Assembly (NCBI GenBank): GCA_018402345.1
Contig: JAGYIV010000007.1
Location: 1 to 64,000, forward strand
Length of the DNA stretch: 64,000 bases
Reading direction: 5' to 3'
From: Terrimicrobiaceae bacterium
GTDB taxonomy: Bacteria; Verrucomicrobiota; Verrucomicrobiia; Chthoniobacterales; Terrimicrobiaceae
Of this stretch, positions 61,101 to 64,000 are shown piece after piece (the stretch's first letter is position 1; each line of letters opens with the position of its first letter). The notes below the pieces were generated by a model that did no database searches, had not been told where the DNA came from, and worked only from the letters and a program-made list of their open reading frames with translations. The translations under genes and the position numbers were made by a program.

Positions 61101-61545
61101 TCTGGATGGGCCGCCGGTTTGTCTGGATTACTCGTGCGAACCGCGTGCGGCGGCAGGGGCGGTTCCGGATCGCGCAAAACTGGGAATACCTGACGGGGCA
61201 CCGGTTTTCTTCAATGCGGCCAGTTGCTTCAAGATGCCACTGGAGTTGTTGCAAGCCTGGGCGCGGCTTTTGAAGGAGGTTCCGGAGGCGTATTTGTGCC
61301 TGTTGCCGTTCAATCCGAATTGGACGAACAAACTGCCGGAGGTTTCTTTCCGCCGGGTGCTGGAAGGGGTGCTCAAGGAGGCGGGGGTGGAGTCCAGTCG
61401 GGTGGTGATCGGGCCTTCGCTGCCGAACCGAGCGGCGGTGATGGAGTTTGAGCGGATCGCGGATGTTTATCTGGATACCTTTCCGTTTGCCGGGAGCATT
61501 TCGACTGTGGATCCGCTGCAGCTTGGGATTCCCGTCGTGGCTTGA
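58126..61545 (+). CDS. Large glycosyltransferase: two GT2 domains plus O-GlcNAc-transferase-like C-terminus
   Basis: 1139 aa. First GT2 (about 25-250): ICCLTYNHVNYIEKTIDSFL, IIRDDASTDGT, LCEGDDYWTEP. Second GT2 (about 350-600): ICIPTFNGELFIKNTLLSAL, IVSDDSSTDRT, LFQDDHLESS. The C-terminal part (about 755-1139) is OGT/SPINDLY-like: VGILNAHFGLQTETFVTMPA, GAPVFFNAASCFKMPLELL, RVVIGPSLPNRAAVMEFERI, YLDTFPFAGS. Composition jumps from AT-rich to GC-rich near 60390. The frame ends at a TGA just after LGIPVVA, where OGT domains normally continue for about 60 residues. Confidence 0.85.
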   Translation: MEKAKDIKSAFQLPVPVRISEQVWEDGTIPLLSICCLTYNHVNYIEKTIDSFLMQETVFPVEIIIRDDASTDGTQKIVESYVKKYPLVIKANLHLENQFQKGKRAFSEIFALANGDFIALCEGDDYWTEPTKLQKQIFLLKQNPTASFCFHNTLIINEQMKVKGQLRPQNPRLFHCVDELLSYNFIHTSSIVFRNTFLLGSSRLYNKAHMGDWPLCILLAERGQFLYIDEVMSHYRLHGQSSWSSQSEATRCAKTAHLFDLLRDHFAKKPELLAKVNNGFIMHCLNAARDFKNLNDTENANFFHEKVIEALAGVKISERVQERYAKQTPLDSENAPLINSELQFKSNANQHDPVVSICIPTFNGELFIKNTLLSALSQTFPNTEIIVSDDSSTDRTCEIAEHALRDSKFPYRILKHARLGLVENWNFCIEQAKGKYIKFLFQDDHLESSCVQRLVEVAESESNIGMVFSRRGVESVGGAMIPADSIDLHKGWSRLQRIQKGRDLLHDPKLLANPINKVGEPTTVLINKEVLLSLGGFDPNLRQLVDVDMWLRIMMVSNIGFVDEQLSTFRLHQGQATRDNVKTGIIQRDWETFYRKLAESIDFKNLPTFNKRLAAQMLEKISVKSPSHSSDLRLIGAWRLNPTDPELLEKVKSLRLQLAKLIFQAEQGQLNRLLQDKSADSYSALLSSGIQAEFVSAEDKDFLQGINSTGQTSQNAFFAAALFKTAHLIPEFDDLSILPKEFRKTFFEYLFKSIEVFQHPVEAEIYCAHLLAWMREAVRRIEKEPSAELARELAAAAMQLTNQIPAYCSPKSNCDLTGLRARVIEYSLEKLGGELTMPAKSRPAKRGNRKIRVGILNAHFGLQTETFVTMPAMHLDKSRFEIHLFHCVKNPGAIEDRCRALADGMHLLPEAIGERVKMIRNANLDAIIIGTNISAVTNQIALLAAFRLAPLQIVSHCSPMTVGFKSCDAFLSGYLAYSPGLSEEEFHEKLILLDGPPVCLDYSCEPRAAAGAVPDRAKLGIPDGAPVFFNAASCFKMPLELLQAWARLLKEVPEAYLCLLPFNPNWTNKLPEVSFRRVLEGVLKEAGVESSRVVIGPSLPNRAAVMEFERIADVYLDTFPFAGSISTVDPLQLGIPVVA

Positions 61546-61597
61546 TGGGAAAACGACGCGTTCGAGGTGTTCTGGAGCGCAATTGAGGGAGATCGGG

Positions 61598-64000
61598 ATG
61601 GAGGAACTTGTGGCGAAGGGCGAAGGGGAATATTTGCAAAAAGCGGTCCGCCTGTCTCGGGATGTGGAGTATCGAAAAGATGTTTCATCGCGGATTCAGA
61701 AGGCGATGTCCCGGAGGCCGAGGTTTCTGGACCCCGCAGCGTATGGGCGCTCGCTTGGGAATGCTTTGGAGATTCTTGTGGACGAGGGAATCGGGGCGCT
61801 TTCGGATGCTGCTGCGTTTCATGAGAGGCTGAAGGAAAAATCCACTGGAGAATCCGTTGTGCCTCAACCGGCCTTCAAGCCCACTTCCGCCACGCTGGAG
61901 GTGGCGGTGTCGGCGTTCCATGCGGGGCGGTTGGCGGAAGCCGAGGATGTTTGCCGGGAGTTGCTGCAGGCGGATGAGAAGTGCGCGGGGGCTTGGAATC
62001 TCATGGCGCGGATGGCGGCGCTTAATGGCGATCTTGAGACGGCGGGGGATTTCGGGGCGGTGGCTTGCGAGCTGGAGCCGGAGAATGCGGGGTTCGTTCG
62101 GTTTTTGGCGGAAGTGTTTTTGCGACGGAAGGAACTCGAGCAGGCGGAGCAGTTGGCTCGCCGGGCGATGGAGTTGGAGCCGGAGTCTTCGGAGAGCTTG
62201 GTCATGCTGGGGCGCGTGCTCGCGGAGAAGGGGGAGCAGGGGAATGCGCTGGGGGCGTTTGAAAAGGCCCTTCGGATCAAGAAAGACGATGCGGAGGCGA
62301 TTTCGCATTATGCCATGGCCTTACAGAAATTCGACCGGGGGAAGGATGCGATTTCGCAGATTCGCAAGGCGTGCACGCTGGAGCCGGATTCCGTGGAGCA
62401 TCAGACGAACTTTGCGACCTTGCTGGAGCAAAACAAACGCTACGTCGATGCGCTGGCAGCCTATGGCAAAGCGGCGCGGATGAATCCCGATGTGGGCTAT
62501 ATTTGGTTCCGGCAGGGCAAGCTGTTGAACGGGCTGAAGCGCTACGCGGAGGCGATTCCGGTGCTGGAAAAGGCGGTGGCGTTGCCCGGTCAACTCGGGG
62601 AGTTTTACTACGAGTTGGGGCTGGCTCTGCACATGTCGAAGCATTTTCCCGAGGCGCTGGCTCAGTATGAGAAGGCGCTGGAGCACGGGTTCGACTCCGC
62701 GGCGTTGCAGTGCAATCGTGGCGTGATTTTCAAGGAACTGAGGCGGGGAGGGGACTCGATCATGGCGTTCCACACGGCGGTGAAGATGGACCCTTCGAAT
62801 GTGTCGTATTTGAACAATCTCGGTGCGGCGGCGCTCGAGATCGGCTTGAACACGGAGGCGCTGGGGTGCTTCGAGGAGGCGGCGCGGCAGAATCCGAAGC
62901 TCCCGACCGCGCAGAATAATATCGGCAACCTGCTCAAGGACCGCGCGCGGGGCATGGATGCGCTGCCGCACTATCGCAAGGCGATGGAACTGGATCCGGA
63001 GAACCACGACACGCAGAGCAACTATCTCCTCTGCCACATGTATCTCGCGGAGATGAATCCGCAGGCTGTCTTCGAGGAGCACCGGAAATGGGGGCTCACC
63101 AAGGCGAAAAAAACGCCGACGGCATTCAAGTTCAAGCCGCGTGCGCCGGGAGCCAAGCTCCGCGTGGGGTTTCTCTCGGCCGACCTGTGCCACCATCCGG
63201 TCGCGCATTTCATCGAGCCGCTCTTCCGCGAATACGACAAGGAGCGCTTCGAATTCATCGCGTATGGCGACCAACGGAAGTCCGACGATTTCTCGGCGCG
63301 TTTTGCAACGCAGGTCGATTTGTGGCGCGAGACATGCAGTCTGACCGACCAGGCGCTGGCCAAGAAAATCCATGAGGACAGGGTGGACATCCTGTTCGAA
63401 CTGTCGGGCCACACCGCCTACAACCGCCTCGGCGCGCTGGCGCTGAAGCCCGCGCCGCTCCAGGCGAGCTATCTCGGGTATCCCGGCACGACGGGTCTGC
63501 CGGCGATTGATTTCCGCATGACCGACACGCTGGTGGATCCGGCGGGCATGACGGAAAAATACCACACCGAGCGCCTGATCCGCCTGCCCCGTTGCGCGTG
63601 GTGCTACGAGCCCGATGCTGTGGCGCCGCCTGTCGGGCCGCTGCCGGCGCTGAGGAATGGCTACATCACATTCGGCTGCTTCAACAACATGGCGAAACTG
63701 AATCCCGCGCTGTTCGAGATGTGGGCGGAAATTTTGCTCCAGGTTCCAGGGTCGCACTTGCGGCTCAAGGCGCGCACGCTCACCGACGAGGGTGTAAGAA
63801 ACGAGTTGAAGGACTATTTCACCGCAAAGGGCATCGCTGCCGAGCGGCTCGATTTCTTCGGCCACACCCGGAAAATCCATGAGCATCTCGACCACTACCA
63901 CCAGGTCGATATCGCGCTCGACAGCTACCCCTACCACGGCACCACGACGACCTGTGAGGCCCTCTGGATGGGGTGCCCGGTGGTCACCCGCGCCGGTGCG
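61598..64000 (+). CDS. TPR/O-GlcNAc-transferase-like protein, running off the window
   Basis: Open from the ATG at 61598 to the window end, at least 800 aa, GC-rich. It begins EELVAKGEGEYLQKAVRLSR, which is the missing end of an OGT domain rather than a normal start, then about eleven TPR-like repeats (61870-63050; for example ALGAFEKALRIKKDDAEAIS). A second OGT domain follows: LRVGFLSADLCHHPVAHFIE, LSGHTAYNRLGALALKPAPL, YLGYPGTTGLP, GYITFGCFNNMAKLNP, and YPYHGTTTTCEALWMGCPVV. It may be the continuation of the upstream gene, split by a TGA and a one-base shift around 61543-61570. Confidence 0.8.
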   Translation, partial: MEELVAKGEGEYLQKAVRLSRDVEYRKDVSSRIQKAMSRRPRFLDPAAYGRSLGNALEILVDEGIGALSDAAAFHERLKEKSTGESVVPQPAFKPTSATLEVAVSAFHAGRLAEAEDVCRELLQADEKCAGAWNLMARMAALNGDLETAGDFGAVACELEPENAGFVRFLAEVFLRRKELEQAEQLARRAMELEPESSESLVMLGRVLAEKGEQGNALGAFEKALRIKKDDAEAISHYAMALQKFDRGKDAISQIRKACTLEPDSVEHQTNFATLLEQNKRYVDALAAYGKAARMNPDVGYIWFRQGKLLNGLKRYAEAIPVLEKAVALPGQLGEFYYELGLALHMSKHFPEALAQYEKALEHGFDSAALQCNRGVIFKELRRGGDSIMAFHTAVKMDPSNVSYLNNLGAAALEIGLNTEALGCFEEAARQNPKLPTAQNNIGNLLKDRARGMDALPHYRKAMELDPENHDTQSNYLLCHMYLAEMNPQAVFEEHRKWGLTKAKKTPTAFKFKPRAPGAKLRVGFLSADLCHHPVAHFIEPLFREYDKERFEFIAYGDQRKSDDFSARFATQVDLWRETCSLTDQALAKKIHEDRVDILFELSGHTAYNRLGALALKPAPLQASYLGYPGTTGLPAIDFRMTDTLVDPAGMTEKYHTERLIRLPRCAWCYEPDAVAPPVGPLPALRNGYITFGCFNNMAKLNPALFEMWAEILLQVPGSHLRLKARTLTDEGVRNELKDYFTAKGIAAERLDFFGHTRKIHEHLDHYHQVDIALDSYPYHGTTTTCEALWMGCPVVTRAGA

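Noticed and set aside
62321-63937. 538-aa minus-strand open frame across the TPR-OGT region
   Set aside because: The plus-strand TPR and OGT motifs are unambiguous; the antisense frame is a by-product of codon bias.

Overview
The window looks like chromosomal DNA of a moderately GC-rich bacterium, most likely Verrucomicrobiota or a close PVC relative. This is inferred from the gene mix: a SWIB-domain protein, a double-domain U32/DUF3656 protease, TPR/O-GlcNAc-transferase-like glycosyltransferases, FkbM/DegT genes, and dense toxin-antitoxin and restriction genes. No rRNA, tRNA, CRISPR array or intact transposase was recognised. Many genes carry single-base frameshifts, including the housekeeping genes thiL and U32, so part of the apparent decay is probably sequencing or assembly error. 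I give whole-gene spans and mark the breaks.

Layout. 0-3 kb: intergenic DNA packed with heptanucleotide tandem arrays and a long duplicated repeat, enclosing a DUF1016 PDDEXK nuclease gene and a four-helix-bundle (S23/IVP) gene. 3-16.3 kb (+): a restriction island with three unknown genes, an Mrr-type endonuclease, HsdM, HsdS, a DUF3800 protein, a small PBECR-like protein, HsdR, a PLD-like nuclease, an EVE-domain protein and a Gp88-like protein, mostly joined by ATGA overlaps and mostly frameshifted. 16.4-21.2 kb: toxin-antitoxin modules (Phd/PIN, RelE/HigA, Phd/PIN), an Smr protein, remnants and tandem repeats. 21.2-27.4 kb: core genes (class V aminotransferase, DNA polymerase III delta, HIT hydrolase, an orphan RND pump).

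27.7-42.8 kb (-): a second defence region. A nearly gapless operon encodes an SNF2-type helicase with a DUF3883 tail, RloA ATPase, RloB, a small unknown protein, a DUF1156 DNA methylase, DinD and a DUF499 ATPase, followed by a strikingly AT-rich gene predicted to be helical. It resembles DISARM in logic (SNF2 helicase plus methylase) but has none of DrmA, DrmB or DrmC. This is the best candidate for an undescribed or composite anti-phage system.

42.9-50.2 kb: housekeeping genes (lipoproteins, 6-phosphogluconolactonase, U32 protease, SWIB protein with a clear terminator, CPBP protease, ThiL). 50.2-52.9 kb: a graveyard of truncated PIN, MNT nucleotidyltransferase, AAA-ATPase and antitoxin genes. 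53-64 kb (+): a glycan or glycoprotein cluster (FkbM methyltransferase, FAD oxidoreductase, ATP-grasp ligase, methyltransferase, DegT aminotransferase, a large GT2-GT2-OGT protein and a TPR-OGT protein running off the end). Its first half is AT-rich and it contains sharp composition breaks inside genes, which points to modular horizontal exchange.
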